Part shown: positions 15,388-23,841 of the stretch, one piece after another
Numbering within the stretch: the stretch's first letter is position 1
Layout of the letters: every line of letters starts with the position of its first letter
NCBI GenBank assembly: GCA_017379015.1
Contig: JAFNXN010000006.1
Location: 1-38,042, forward strand
Length of the DNA: 38,042 bases
Origin: Alistipes sp.
GTDB taxonomy: Bacteria > Bacteroidota > Bacteroidia > Bacteroidales > Rikenellaceae
Reading direction: 5' to 3'
Translations under genes and position numbers: made by a program
Notes under the pieces: model-generated
Database searches by the model: none
Told to the model about the DNA's origin: nothing
The model's input: the letters and a program-made list of their open reading frames with translations, nothing else

Positions 15388-17067
15388 TTAATACTTAAAT
15401 GAGCTGCCACCGATAAACTCGCGCAGCAGCGATGTTGGTGGTATCTCGTCGGGCGAGATAGGCACAAAGTTATCCAAGAACTTAAGCATGCGCTTAGCCT
15501 CGGCATACTCTGGAATATTATCGGGCACCTCGCGAAGTATAGGCTCTGCCAAAGCACGAAGCACCGAGAGCTCATAGAAGAGCGACGAGTTGAACATCAC
15601 GTCGGCATTCTCCTGATAGGGGAATATATGCTTCTCCTCGCCACGACGCACCGAGGGCCACATACCTAACGTACGTTGAGCGTTATTGCCTCGCGTAGCA
15701 TTGTCACGAATCGTGCGACGCAACATGCGGTTGTCGGTTGTTGGTATGCGCGAGAAGTTATCCATCGCAATGGAGGTGAAGCACGATATATAGATCTTAA
15801 ACTTCTGACCATCAGCCACACTAGGTGTGAGGCGGGGATTGAGAGCGTGAATACCCTCAAGGATGAGTATCGAACGATCGGTAAGCTTAAGTGGCTTCTC
15901 GTGCCACTGACGCTTGCCCGAGATGAAGTCGTAACGTGGGATCTCAACACTCTCACCCCTTGATAGACGGCTGAGGTGGTCGTTGAGCGTTGCAAGGTCG
16001 ATAGCCTCGAGTGCTTCGAAGTCGGGCTTGCCATCCTCATCTAGCGGAGTCTTGTCGCGATCTACGAAGTAGTCGTCAAGGGCGATTAGCACAGGGTCGT
16101 AGCCACGCACACGTAGCTGCACACCAAGACGCTTCGAGAATGTTGTCTTGCCACTCGACGATGGTCCCGAGATGAGGGCCATGCGCACACCACGCTGCTC
16201 ATTTGCCTCGGCAATAGAGCGAGCTATTGACGAGATCTTAAGATCGTGGAACGCCTCAGCAATCTTGATGAGCTCCGAGGCATCGCCCTCCATGATGCGA
16301 CGATTGAGATCGCCCACCGTAGGCACACCCATGATGTCGATCCACTGCTGATACTCGTGGAAGATGTCGAACATCTTATCGAGTTTTATATCGGCATTAA
16401 CCACATCGGGATTTGATCGCTCGGGGAGTGCTACGTACAGACCATTATAGTAGCGCGCAACGTCAAATCGCTCGACATAAGATGAGTCGGGAGCCAAAGG
16501 GCCATAGAAATAGCCAGGCATCGCTCCGAGGTAGTTCACCGAGCTATAGAGGTGCGGACGCGTCTGCAGCAGCTCCACACGATCATCGAAATCGTAGCTC
16601 TCATACTCGGCAATGACATCTACCGTAAGACGCTTTGTGCGACTGATGGGCAGTGCCTTAGCCACAATCTCGCGCATCTTGAGTTTAAGTTTCTCGATCT
16701 CAGCCTCATCAAGAGTACGCAAGCTGTCGAACTCAGCATAGAAGCCACTACCCAACGAGTGACGAATACGTAGTTTCTCCTCAGGGAAGAGCTCGAGTGT
16801 TGCCATCTGCATCACGAAGGAGAGGGTACGCTGATAGACGCGATAGCCCTCATAGTGACGCATATCGAAGAACTCAACAGTGATTGGCTTATATATCTTG
16901 TAGCTCAGGTCTTTGTAGACATTGTTGACTCGCGCAGCGATGATAGGATAGCTCTGCTCGATAACAAGCCCCGACAATAGTTCATGAAGCGATGTGCCGA
17001 ATTCAACCTCCAAGCACTCTCCAATATTGAGGCAGTGCACCTCTATGATTTGCCCTTTTTTATTCAT
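15388..17067 (-). CDS. Nucleoside (uridine-type) kinase with N-terminal TGS/ThrRS-like domain
   Basis: The 559-residue protein has an N-terminal half resembling the TGS and second additional domains of threonyl-tRNA synthetase (residues about 1-230, including HSLGSGFYAEF). A P-loop kinase domain follows, with Walker A GPSSSGKT (301-308), ALDDYFVDRDKTP and LILEGIHALNP, as in uridine kinase/phosphoribulokinase-like enzymes. This fusion is common in Bacteroidetes and Firmicutes. It probably phosphorylates uridine/cytidine; what the ThrRS-like part does is not known to me. It could be confused with a ThrRS fragment, but no catalytic aminoacylation core is present. Confidence 0.85.
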   Translation of the reverse strand: MNKKGQIIEVHCLNIGECLEVEFGTSLHELLSGLVIEQSYPIIAARVNNVYKDLSYKIYKPITVEFFDMRHYEGYRVYQRTLSFVMQMATLELFPEEKLRIRHSLGSGFYAEFDSLRTLDEAEIEKLKLKMREIVAKALPISRTKRLTVDVIAEYESYDFDDRVELLQTRPHLYSSVNYLGAMPGYFYGPLAPDSSYVERFDVARYYNGLYVALPERSNPDVVNADIKLDKMFDIFHEYQQWIDIMGVPTVGDLNRRIMEGDASELIKIAEAFHDLKISSIARSIAEANEQRGVRMALISGPSSSGKTTFSKRLGVQLRVRGYDPVLIALDDYFVDRDKTPLDEDGKPDFEALEAIDLATLNDHLSRLSRGESVEIPRYDFISGKRQWHEKPLKLTDRSILILEGIHALNPRLTPSVADGQKFKIYISCFTSIAMDNFSRIPTTDNRMLRRTIRDNATRGNNAQRTLGMWPSVRRGEEKHIFPYQENADVMFNSSLFYELSVLRALAEPILREVPDNIPEYAEAKRMLKFLDNFVPISPDEIPPTSLLREFIGGSSFKY

Positions 17068-17105
17068 ATTTTATAAAATAGTTCGTAAAGATAATGATTT
17101 TTTTG

Positions 17106-17113
17106 TAATTTTG
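17106..17113 (+). promoter_or_regulatory. Probable -7 box for the UshA-like lipoprotein gene
   Basis: TAATTTTG matches TAnnTTTG, 22 bases before the ATG. A weak -33 (TTCG at 17082-17085, 20-base spacer) precedes it. Confidence 0.5.
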
Positions 17114-17135
17114 TTGCAATTAAAACGAATAACTT

Positions 17136-18593
17136 ATGCGAAAATTTTTATTTCTTGGTCTATTTTCTCTACTAATGCTCGTCGCTTGTGGGCAAAAGGA
17201 GGATGCGATATACATCATCTCGACAAACGATATGCACGCCTCGATAGATGCCTTCCCCGAGCTCGCGACACTCATCCATAGCTACGAACGACGTGGCGAG
17301 GTATTAGTTGTCGACTCTGGCGACCGTGTTGCGGGTAATGCCTATGTTGACGACGCCGAGCAGGATGGCATGCCTATAATCGAGCTTATGAACGCCGTGG
17401 GCTACGACATAGTGACCCTTGGCAACCATGAGTTCGACAAGGGGTACGACGCACTACGAACAATGGTTGAAGGCTCGGAGTTTGTCTGGACATGCGCCAA
17501 CATGCAGACCCTCGACGAGCAATACCCCCTAGAGCGATACACCACACACGAGATCATAGGCATCAAGCTAGGCTTCTTCGGCATTGTTGACACCGACCAG
17601 AAGGGTCACCCTCTGGGTAAGGATGATGTCTACAAGGAGTTTATCTTTGAAAACGATGTGGATTGTGCGGAGCGTGTCGCAGAGGAGATAGCCCCAGAGC
17701 ACGACTTTGTAGTGCTACTCTCACACATGGGTCTACGCATGGATGGCCGCCTTACGGAGCGCAATGCCAAGATCAACTGGATTGCTGGCGGACATAGCCA
17801 CGACCTACTATGCGAGAGCAAGAACGGCATACACCTCTCGCAGAATAACAAGAATCTACGCTATGTAACCGTAGCCAAGCTCTCGGTTGACAATGGTGCA
17901 ATATCAGGGGTGGAGTACGAACAGGTCAACCTATCGACAATCGAGGAGGATCGCGACATTCGCGAGCTTGTCGACCGCATCAAGCTATCCGATCCCAAGC
18001 TCAACGAGGTGATAGCCACTGCCAACGAGGAGTTCTCACACGACGGTGTTGCAAATCTCACGATAGATGCCCTTATGAACTACCCATATCACGATGGTTT
18101 CCAGCCCGAGGTCTGCTTCTACCACTTCGGTGGTGTGCGCCTTTCGTCGCTAGCAAAGGGCGATGTGCGCCTTGTCGACATTCTAAACAACGACCCATTC
18201 CTCTCAACCATCTACCTCGGCGAGATGACCGCTAGCGATATACGCAAATTCATCCTCGACAAATATAACAGCGGAACACCCGAGCAGCCTGACAAGGAGT
18301 CACACTACGTCTACTTCCGCTCGAACATACCATACCAGATCATCCTTGGCAACGAGCCCGCAGAGTACCCCGACGCAATTGACATCAAGTTTGACCTTGA
18401 AGAGGGACACCTCTACCGAGTTGCTATGTGCAACTACATTGCCGAGAGCTATATCGACAAGGAGCTAGTCGCAAGACAACTCTGGGATAGCAATACGCTC
18501 GTTCGCGAGGCAATGCTCCACTATGTCGAGAATCTAGAGTCGGGACTCACGCCCAACAACGTATCTCTTCAAACAGAGGTAAAAAGCGAGTAG
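17136..18593 (+). CDS. UshA-like 5'-nucleotidase / metallophosphatase lipoprotein
   Basis: The 485-residue protein has a lipoprotein signal ending LVAC (Cys18). The N-terminal metallophosphatase domain has STNDMHASI (Asp32, His34), SGDRVAGN (Asp63), LGNHEFDKG (Asn97, His98) and GGHSH (His220, His222), which are the dinuclear metal ligands. The second half (about 280-470) resembles the 5'-nucleotidase C-terminal substrate domain. It probably dephosphorylates nucleotides outside the cytoplasm, releasing nucleosides. rnhB starts five bases after its stop, so the two are likely co-transcribed. Confidence 0.88.
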   Translation: MRKFLFLGLFSLLMLVACGQKEDAIYIISTNDMHASIDAFPELATLIHSYERRGEVLVVDSGDRVAGNAYVDDAEQDGMPIIELMNAVGYDIVTLGNHEFDKGYDALRTMVEGSEFVWTCANMQTLDEQYPLERYTTHEIIGIKLGFFGIVDTDQKGHPLGKDDVYKEFIFENDVDCAERVAEEIAPEHDFVVLLSHMGLRMDGRLTERNAKINWIAGGHSHDLLCESKNGIHLSQNNKNLRYVTVAKLSVDNGAISGVEYEQVNLSTIEEDRDIRELVDRIKLSDPKLNEVIATANEEFSHDGVANLTIDALMNYPYHDGFQPEVCFYHFGGVRLSSLAKGDVRLVDILNNDPFLSTIYLGEMTASDIRKFILDKYNSGTPEQPDKESHYVYFRSNIPYQIILGNEPAEYPDAIDIKFDLEEGHLYRVAMCNYIAESYIDKELVARQLWDSNTLVREAMLHYVENLESGLTPNNVSLQTEVKSE

Positions 18594-18598
18594 CCAGG

Positions 18599-19195
18599 AT
18601 GTTAGAGACCACATTCCAACGAGAACTCATTGAGGCGGGATGCGACGAGGCGGGACGTGGATGCCTCGCCGGCTCGGTCTTCGCGGCGGCGGTAATCCTA
18701 CCAGCAGACTTTCACCACCCGCTACTCAACGACTCGAAGCAGATGACCGAGCGTAGGCGCAACCAGCTACGCGAGATCATCGAGCGCGAGGCTCTAGCAT
18801 GGTCGGTGCAGGAGGTTACAGCCGAGCGTATCGACCAGATAAACATCCTAAACGCCTCAATCGAGGGTATGAACCTAGCACTCAAGGCACTATCCATACG
18901 TCCGGAGTATATCATTGTGGATGGCAATCGCTTCAAGACCGACCTCGACATCCCCTACCGCACCATAGTCAAGGGCGACGGCAAGTATGCCAACATAGCA
19001 GCTGCATCGGTACTCGCCAAGACCCATCGCGACGAGTATATGTTGCGCCTTGCAGAGGAGTATCCCCAATATGGCTGGGCAAAGAACAAGGGCTACCCAA
19101 CACGCGAACATCGACTTGCCATCCGCGAGCATGGACTAACCCCATATCACCGTCTTACATTCAACTCCTCACCCGAACAGTTGGAGCTCTTCTAG
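18599..19195 (+). CDS. rnhB: Ribonuclease HII
   Basis: It removes ribonucleotides from RNA-DNA hybrids. The 198-residue length is standard. The catalytic start motif GCDEAGRGCLAGSV (first acidic pair Asp-Glu), the SKQMTERRR segment and the AAASVLAKTHRDEYM region are all present. It starts five bases after the UshA-like gene. No clear T-tailed terminator follows; only a short CTAGCT/AGCTAG palindrome lies at its end. Confidence 0.95.
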   Translation: MLETTFQRELIEAGCDEAGRGCLAGSVFAAAVILPADFHHPLLNDSKQMTERRRNQLREIIEREALAWSVQEVTAERIDQINILNASIEGMNLALKALSIRPEYIIVDGNRFKTDLDIPYRTIVKGDGKYANIAAASVLAKTHRDEYMLRLAEEYPQYGWAKNKGYPTREHRLAIREHGLTPYHRLTFNSSPEQLELF

Positions 19196-19275
19196 CTGGA
19201 GCTAGATTGATCTTAGATAAATTCCGTATCAGCTGCTGATAGGGCCTCTACTTGGCACACTTTGTGCAGAAATAT

Positions 19276-19306
19276 TTTGCTAATTCAAAAAAATGAGCTA
19301 CCTTTG
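19276..19306 (+). promoter_or_regulatory. Promoter of greA
   Basis: TTTG at 19276-19279, 19-base spacer, TACCTTTG at 19299-19306: a full match to the Bacteroidetes consensus. The leader to the greA ATG is about 85 bases. Confidence 0.85.
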
Positions 19307-19325
19307 TAGTGCATTTTTGGAAGGG

Positions 19326-19362
19326 TTCTAATCTCACAAGGATTGGAATTCATTATTTTTTT
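19326..19362 (+). promoter_or_regulatory. Terminator-like hairpin in the greA leader
   Basis: TTCTAATC (19326-19333) pairs with GATTGGAA (19341-19348), with one G-T pair and loop TCACAAG. A run of seven T follows at 19356-19362. It lies between the promoter and the greA start, so it could cause early termination. Confidence 0.55.
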
Positions 19363-19398
19363 ATGCTTACCGAAAAGAGTTAAATAAAATATATAGTT

Positions 19399-19875
19399 AT
19401 GAGCAACGAAATTATCTATCTTACTGCCGAGGGCATGAACAAGCTCAAGGAGGAGCTTAACCACATGCTATCAGTGGAGCGTCCAGCCGCAGCAGCAGCC
19501 ATCGCTGAGGCTCGCGACAAGGGTGACCTATCGGAGAATGCCGAGTACGACGCAGCACGCGAAGCACAGGGCCTCCTCGAGATGCGCATAGCACAGCTCG
19601 AGCACACTCTATCAAAGGCACGCATCATCGACGAGAGCAAGATTGACACCTCAAAGGTGCAGATACTTAGCCGCGTAAAGCTTCTCAACCACAACGTGAA
19701 GCGCGAGGTGGAGTACACCATCGTATCGGAGAATGAGGCAAACCTTCGCGAGGGTAAGCTTGCCATTGGCACCCCTATCGCCAAGGCTCTCTTGGGCAAG
19801 AAGGTAGGCGAGATTGTCGAGGTTCAAGTACCAGCAGGCACTCTTAAGCTAGAGATCCTCAACATCTCAATCTAA
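19399..19875 (+). CDS. greA: Transcription elongation factor GreA
   Basis: GreA enters the RNA polymerase secondary channel and stimulates cleavage of backtracked RNA. The 158-residue length is exact for the family. The N-terminal coiled coil contains GDLSENAEYDAAREAQ, with the acidic tip residues. The C-terminal FKBP-like domain ends GTLKLEILNISI. It appears monocistronic, with its own strong promoter and a terminator after it. The leader contains a terminator-like hairpin. Confidence 0.97.
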   Translation: MSNEIIYLTAEGMNKLKEELNHMLSVERPAAAAAIAEARDKGDLSENAEYDAAREAQGLLEMRIAQLEHTLSKARIIDESKIDTSKVQILSRVKLLNHNVKREVEYTIVSENEANLREGKLAIGTPIAKALLGKKVGEIVEVQVPAGTLKLEILNISI

Positions 19876-19882
19876 AAACTAT

Positions 19883-19927
19883 GAGGGCTACAACACAAAA
19901 CAGTGCTGCAGCCCTCACGATTTGCTT
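19883..19927. terminator. Probable bidirectional terminator between greA and a convergent gene
   Basis: GAGGGCT (19883-19889) pairs with AGCCCTC (19910-19916). On the plus strand an imperfect T-rich stretch (ATTTGCTTTTA) follows; on the minus strand the stem is followed by ATAGTTTTTAG. It fits the convergent gene pair. Confidence 0.6.
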
Positions 19928-20332
19928 TTAAGCAAAGATCTCTATATTGTCGCCCGACCACTGATTGATCATGTAGCGATGCTTGTAACAGAGTCGCTCG
20001 CCCTGCGTGATGGTGACCACAAGCTCAAAGGGCTCGGCATCGGGGATACGCTCAACAGAGGGCAGGGTGTGGGGCAATAGATATATGTATAGCCTAAGAG
20101 AGTCACCCGCACCAGCCTCAATCGAGATGGTGGTAGGACGATGGTAGGTGGCTGGCATAGCGGGCAGGTTGGTGCCAACAGGAGCAACCTCGTCAACATG
20201 CTTGACAATATTTTGGGACTTACCCAAGGCTGACACCTCGCCATGAACGATTAGATTGTAGCGCCAAAACTCCGCAAAAGAGCAATCGAGGGTGATGTTA
20301 TAGGGCAAAAACTGGTTGTTATCTCGTGCCAT
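19928..20332 (-). CDS. Hypothetical protein, not recognised
   Basis: The 134-residue protein begins MARDNNQFLPYNITLDC. I do not recognise a family. It has no signal peptide or membrane segment, and the composition (alternating hydrophobic stretches, few long helices) suggests a beta-rich fold. The frame is clean, starts with ATG, and has a -7-like TATTTTTG (complement of 20375-20382) about 45 bases upstream, so I think it is a real gene. It is convergent with greA and divergent from yceD, so neighbours give no functional hint. Confidence 0.65.
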   Translation of the reverse strand: MARDNNQFLPYNITLDCSFAEFWRYNLIVHGEVSALGKSQNIVKHVDEVAPVGTNLPAMPATYHRPTTISIEAGAGDSLRLYIYLLPHTLPSVERIPDAEPFELVVTITQGERLCYKHRYMINQWSGDNIEIFA

Positions 20333-20389
20333 AGCAACTGGTAGTAATTACTTAATTGTATAATTTTTTCGATACAAAAATAGTAATAA

Positions 20390-20421
20390 TTTGCAGATTT
20401 TAGTTTTTTGTAGTAAATTTG
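20390..20421 (+). promoter_or_regulatory. Promoter of the yceD-rpmF-plsX cluster
   Basis: TTTG at 20390-20393, 20-base spacer, TAAATTTG at 20414-20421. This rules out the TTG at 20419 as the yceD start and supports the ATG at 20440. Confidence 0.75.
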
Positions 20422-20439
20422 CAAGCTATTTATGCTGAA

Positions 20440-21012
20440 ATGGAGCAGATTAGACTATATGAGATAGCCTACAAGGGCTTAAAAAATGGGAGCTACGACT
20501 TTGATTTTCAAATAGATGACTCGCTATTTGAGGCGTATGATCGTGTTGAAATAAAGTCGGGCAACTGCAAGGCACATGTAGAGCTTAAGCGTAGCGAAAC
20601 AATGCTTGAGCTAACCATCGACATCGCGGGCGAAGTTATTTGCGAGTGCGACAGATGTCTTGAAGATTGCCCCATTGACGTAGATTACTCGGGTGAGCTC
20701 GTAGTAAAGTTCTCAGATGAGATCGACGACTACGACGGCGAGGTGATGTGGATCTCACCTTCGGAGGATATCCTCAACCTCACACAGTATATCTACGAGA
20801 GTATAGTGCTCTCACTACCCTACCGTCGCGTACACGAGGAGGGAGAGTGTAACCCCGAGATGTTGGCTCAGTTCACTGCTCTAAGCGAGGTGGAGTTTGA
20901 ACAGCTCGAAGCTGAGGCTGAGGAGGCAGCAGAGGAGGGCGAGGTTGTGGCTCTTGACGACCATAACCTAAGCATTCTCGAGGCACTGAAAAAGAGCATG
21001 GAGAGTAAATAG
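20440..21012 (+). CDS. yceD: YceD/DUF177 family protein
   Basis: The 190-residue protein has the CECDRCLEDC cysteine motif of the DUF177/YceD family and an acidic C-terminal tail. In many bacteria and plastids YceD homologues are linked to 23S rRNA accumulation, and the gene sits directly before rpmF, as here. The start is set by the promoter: an ATG 19 bases after the -7 box. The gene order yceD-rpmF-plsX is a conserved block. Confidence 0.9.
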   Translation: MEQIRLYEIAYKGLKNGSYDFDFQIDDSLFEAYDRVEIKSGNCKAHVELKRSETMLELTIDIAGEVICECDRCLEDCPIDVDYSGELVVKFSDEIDDYDGEVMWISPSEDILNLTQYIYESIVLSLPYRRVHEEGECNPEMLAQFTALSEVEFEQLEAEAEEAAEEGEVVALDDHNLSILEALKKSMESK

Positions 21013-21095
21013 AGTATTGAGCCTGTGGCGAGGTTTATCCGTCAAGCAGCGACACAAGCAAAACGAAACATAAAACTTAAAAATTATATTGTAAG

Positions 21096-21281
21096 ATGGC
21101 ACATCCTAAACACAAAGTTTCGTCTACACGACGTGACAAGAGAAGAACTCACTACAAGGCAGTAGTTCCTACTGTAGTAACTTGCTCGAACTGTGGTTCA
21201 GCAGTACTCTACCACCGCGTATGCCCAGAGTGCGGCTTCTATCGCGGTAAGCTCGCAATCGAGAAGAAGGCTGCTGAGTAG
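21096..21281 (+). CDS. rpmF: 50S ribosomal protein L32
   Basis: The 61-residue protein begins MAHPKHKVSSTRRDKRRTHY, the L32 signature, and has a CxxC...CxxC zinc ribbon (CSNCG, CPECG). It lies 83 bases after yceD and is followed by a strong hairpin with a T-run before plsX. Confidence 0.97.
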   Translation: MAHPKHKVSSTRRDKRRTHYKAVVPTVVTCSNCGSAVLYHRVCPECGFYRGKLAIEKKAAE

Positions 21282-21295
21282 TCTTCAACACTAAC

Positions 21296-21336
21296 AAAGA
21301 GCACACCGCGAAAGTGGTAGTGCTCTTTCTTTTTTT
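21296..21336 (+). terminator. Terminator or attenuator between rpmF and plsX
   Basis: AAAGAGCAC (21296-21304) pairs perfectly with GTGCTCTTT (21320-21328), followed by CTTTTTTT. plsX starts 20 bases further with no obvious separate promoter, so partial read-through is likely. Confidence 0.85.
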
Positions 21337-21356
21337 ACACCTAGAACCATACAACT

Positions 21357-22400
21357 ATGATTAAGATAGGTATCGACGCCATGGGTGGCGACTTTGCCCC
21401 TGAAGTAGCTATCGAAGGCGCAATAATGTCACTAAAGCATATTGCCAATGACAGCAGAATTGTACTCTTCGGTGACCAAAATCGCATCAGCGAACTGCTA
21501 GCAAAACATGGTTGCCCCACCTCTAACTTTGACATCGTACCTACTACTGAGACCATTGAGATGGGTGACCACCCAGCAAAGGCCTTTGTTGCTAAGAAGG
21601 ATTCGAGCATCACCGTAGGATTCCGCTACCTCTCTGAGGGTAAGATAGACGGCTTTGCTAGCGCAGGATCTACCGGCGCAATGATGGTTGGCTCAATGCA
21701 GGTCATCAAGCCCATTGAGGGTGTTATACGCCCTGTGCTCGCCACACTCATCCCCACAGTATCTGCCGAGAAGGGCATTCAGCAGGCGGTGCTTATGGAT
21801 GTAGGTCTTAATGTCGATGCCAAGCCAGAGGTTTTGGCTCAATATGGTCTTCTTGGCTCGATCTACGCCAAGCATGCTCTACACATGGAGAACCCTCGCG
21901 TAGCACTTCTCAACATCGGTGAGGAGGAGGGCAAGGGTAATGCCCAGGCAAAGGCTACGTACGACCTTATGAAGGCAGACAAGCGATACAACTTCGTGGG
22001 TAACGTCGAGGCCTCGTACATCTTCACAGGCAAGATTGGCGATGTTGTGGTTGCCGACGCCTTTGTAGGTAACAGCCTACTTAAGATGGCTGAGGCACTC
22101 TACCGCATCAACTTCAAGCTTGGAGGTGGCAAGCCACGCTTCAAGAACTTCTTGCGCCCAGTGCTTGGACGTATCATTCCTAAGCTCTACTTCCAGAACG
22201 ACTTCTGGGAGGCAATGAATGCCGAGAGCGTTGGAGGTCTTCAGGTTATGGGTATCAACGCCCCAGTGATGATTGGTCACGGCAGCTCGTCGGCACGTGC
22301 AATATGTAGCATGATACTTGCCATGGAGCGCGACATCAAGAGTAACTTCCCAACAAAGCTTCGCGAAGCACTCAAGGAGTCTAACGTGGAGGAGCAATAG
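21357..22400 (+). CDS. plsX: Phosphate acyltransferase PlsX
   Basis: It makes acyl-phosphate from acyl-ACP for phospholipid synthesis at the inner membrane surface. The 347-residue protein begins MIKIGIDAMGGDFAP, the family signature, and contains GFASAGSTGAMM and the conserved NIGEEEGKGN segment. The length is normal. In many bacteria fabH follows plsX; here the next gene is convergent and fabH is absent. Confidence 0.97.
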   Translation: MIKIGIDAMGGDFAPEVAIEGAIMSLKHIANDSRIVLFGDQNRISELLAKHGCPTSNFDIVPTTETIEMGDHPAKAFVAKKDSSITVGFRYLSEGKIDGFASAGSTGAMMVGSMQVIKPIEGVIRPVLATLIPTVSAEKGIQQAVLMDVGLNVDAKPEVLAQYGLLGSIYAKHALHMENPRVALLNIGEEEGKGNAQAKATYDLMKADKRYNFVGNVEASYIFTGKIGDVVVADAFVGNSLLKMAEALYRINFKLGGGKPRFKNFLRPVLGRIIPKLYFQNDFWEAMNAESVGGLQVMGINAPVMIGHGSSSARAICSMILAMERDIKSNFPTKLREALKESNVEEQ

Positions 22401-22439
22401 CTCAAATCCCCAGAAAGCTAACATGGGGGGGAAAACAAC

Positions 22440-22471
22440 GGGGCTGACTAAAAAGTAACTTAGCCAGCCCC
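22440..22471. terminator. Stem-loop between convergent plsX and queA
   Basis: GGGGCTG pairs with CAGCCCC, extended by CTAA/TTAG. It lacks a T-run on the plus strand; on the minus strand GTTGTTTTCC follows, so it may help end the queA transcript. Confidence 0.45.
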
Positions 22472-22473
22472 AT

Positions 22474-22598
22474 AAGAGAATGAATAAAAAGATGTAGTTT
22501 TAGGCTTGCGAAGCCCGAAAAAGCGGAGTTTACTAAAGCGTAAATGAGCATTTTGAGGGCAAGCGTAACGACAAAATACACTTTTTATTCACTCTCTT
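22474..22598. repeat. Inverted-repeat element with the same apical hairpin as the palindromic family
   Basis: Arms of about 26 bases (22474-22501 and 22573-22598) match at about 24 positions with two one-base bulges. The 71-base interior holds a GGCTT-GCG-AAGCC hairpin and TTTAC-TAAAGC-GTAAA (22529-22544). The latter has the same loop as GTAC-TAAAGC-GTAC at 4-17. It occupies most of the 214-base gap between the convergent genes plsX and queA; no gene is seen in this gap. Confidence 0.75.
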
Positions 22599-22614
22599 TC
22601 GTGTGATCAACCTG

Positions 22615-23835
22615 CTAATCAACTTTTAGCAGTGACGAATCTCCATAACTTAAAAAACGGAAATTGTTTTGAAGTGCATAGTCATAGATGCGCCTCCACT
22701 CATCGCCCACATAGGCACTAACCAAGAGCAGAAGCGTAGACTTAGGCTGGTGGAAGTTGGTGATGATATACTTTACAATGCGGAAGCGATAGCCTAGAGG
22801 GGTTATCATAATCTGCGTAGAGGCCTTTAACTCCTCAAGCCCGTTGCGCGTCATATAGTCGAGCAACACCTCAAGTGCAACATCGCCCGTAAACTCATGT
22901 GGTAGATCATAGAGCTCCCACTGCCCCACCGTACGCTCAGCATCGGGCGTTCCAGAGCACTTAATGCGCCATGCAAGAGCCGACAAAGACTCTAGCGTTC
23001 TAACAGAGGTAGTGCCCACCGAGACGATACGCCCATACGAAGCCTTAAGACGCTCAACGGTTGAACGACGAATCACGAAATGCTCAGTGTGCATCGGGTG
23101 GTGCGCAGCATTCTCCTCCTTAACGGGAAGGAATGTACCAGCACCCACATGCAGGGTAACCTCCTCAAAATCAACACCTCTGCCACGCATCGACTCAATA
23201 AGCTCCGGAGTAAAGTGTAGTCCAGCCGTAGGTGCTGCCACCGAGCCCTCATACTTGGCATAGACCGTCTGATAGCGCGTGTTGTCAAGTTCCTCGCTAT
23301 CACGATTTAGGTATGGCGGAATAGGGATCCTACCAAGCAACTCCAAGAGCTCGCCAAAGCTAAGGTCGGCACTCCACCTAAAGCGCACGATATGCTCACG
23401 TGTGCCGCGCTCAACGATCTCGGCAGTGAGTGTTTGCTCAGCACCCCCATGCTCAAAGTTAATGACCACCTCACCCTCTTTCCACTTCTTAAGGTTGCCC
23501 ACAACGCAGCTCCACTCCGACTCGCCACGCATGGCAAAGGCACGCTCATAGTCGGCAGGGCGGTGTGGCTCAAGACAGAAGACCTCGATACGCGCACCAG
23601 AGGGTTTATGCATAACGATACGAGCACGCACCACACGCGTGTTGTTGAAGACAAGCATCGCACCCTCGGGCAGATGGTCGGCAACACATGAGAAGCGACT
23701 CTCAGTAATCGACCCATTATGATAGACCAAGAGCTTCGACTCGGAACGCTCCTCAAGTGGAAACTTGGCTATACGTTCGTTAGGCAGGTCGTAGTTGTAA
23801 TCATTAATATCTATATGACGGTCAGCTGGTTGCAT
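22615..23835 (-). CDS. queA: S-adenosylmethionine:tRNA ribosyltransferase-isomerase
   Basis: It transfers and isomerises the ribosyl part of SAM onto preQ1 in tRNA to make epoxyqueuosine. The 406-residue protein has SVAAPTAGLHFTPELI, HVGAGTFLPVK and NFHQPKSTLLLLVSAYVG, all diagnostic. It is longer than the ~345-residue enterobacterial form, with extra sequence mainly in the N-terminal half and around residues 285-310. It is the last gene of the murA-tdk-tsaC-thioesterase-queA run, seven bases after the thioesterase gene. Confidence 0.96.
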   Translation of the reverse strand: MQPADRHIDINDYNYDLPNERIAKFPLEERSESKLLVYHNGSITESRFSCVADHLPEGAMLVFNNTRVVRARIVMHKPSGARIEVFCLEPHRPADYERAFAMRGESEWSCVVGNLKKWKEGEVVINFEHGGAEQTLTAEIVERGTREHIVRFRWSADLSFGELLELLGRIPIPPYLNRDSEELDNTRYQTVYAKYEGSVAAPTAGLHFTPELIESMRGRGVDFEEVTLHVGAGTFLPVKEENAAHHPMHTEHFVIRRSTVERLKASYGRIVSVGTTSVRTLESLSALAWRIKCSGTPDAERTVGQWELYDLPHEFTGDVALEVLLDYMTRNGLEELKASTQIMITPLGYRFRIVKYIITNFHQPKSTLLLLVSAYVGDEWRRIYDYALQNNFRFLSYGDSSLLKVD

Positions 23836-23841
23836 AGTTTG

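Noticed and set aside
18799-19239. Plus-strand open frame of 146 codons inside rnhB
   Set aside because: It is an out-of-frame shadow of rnhB, whose catalytic motifs are in the other frame.
20419-20439. TTG start for yceD
   Set aside because: It overlaps the -7 box TAAATTTG; the ATG at 20440 is used.
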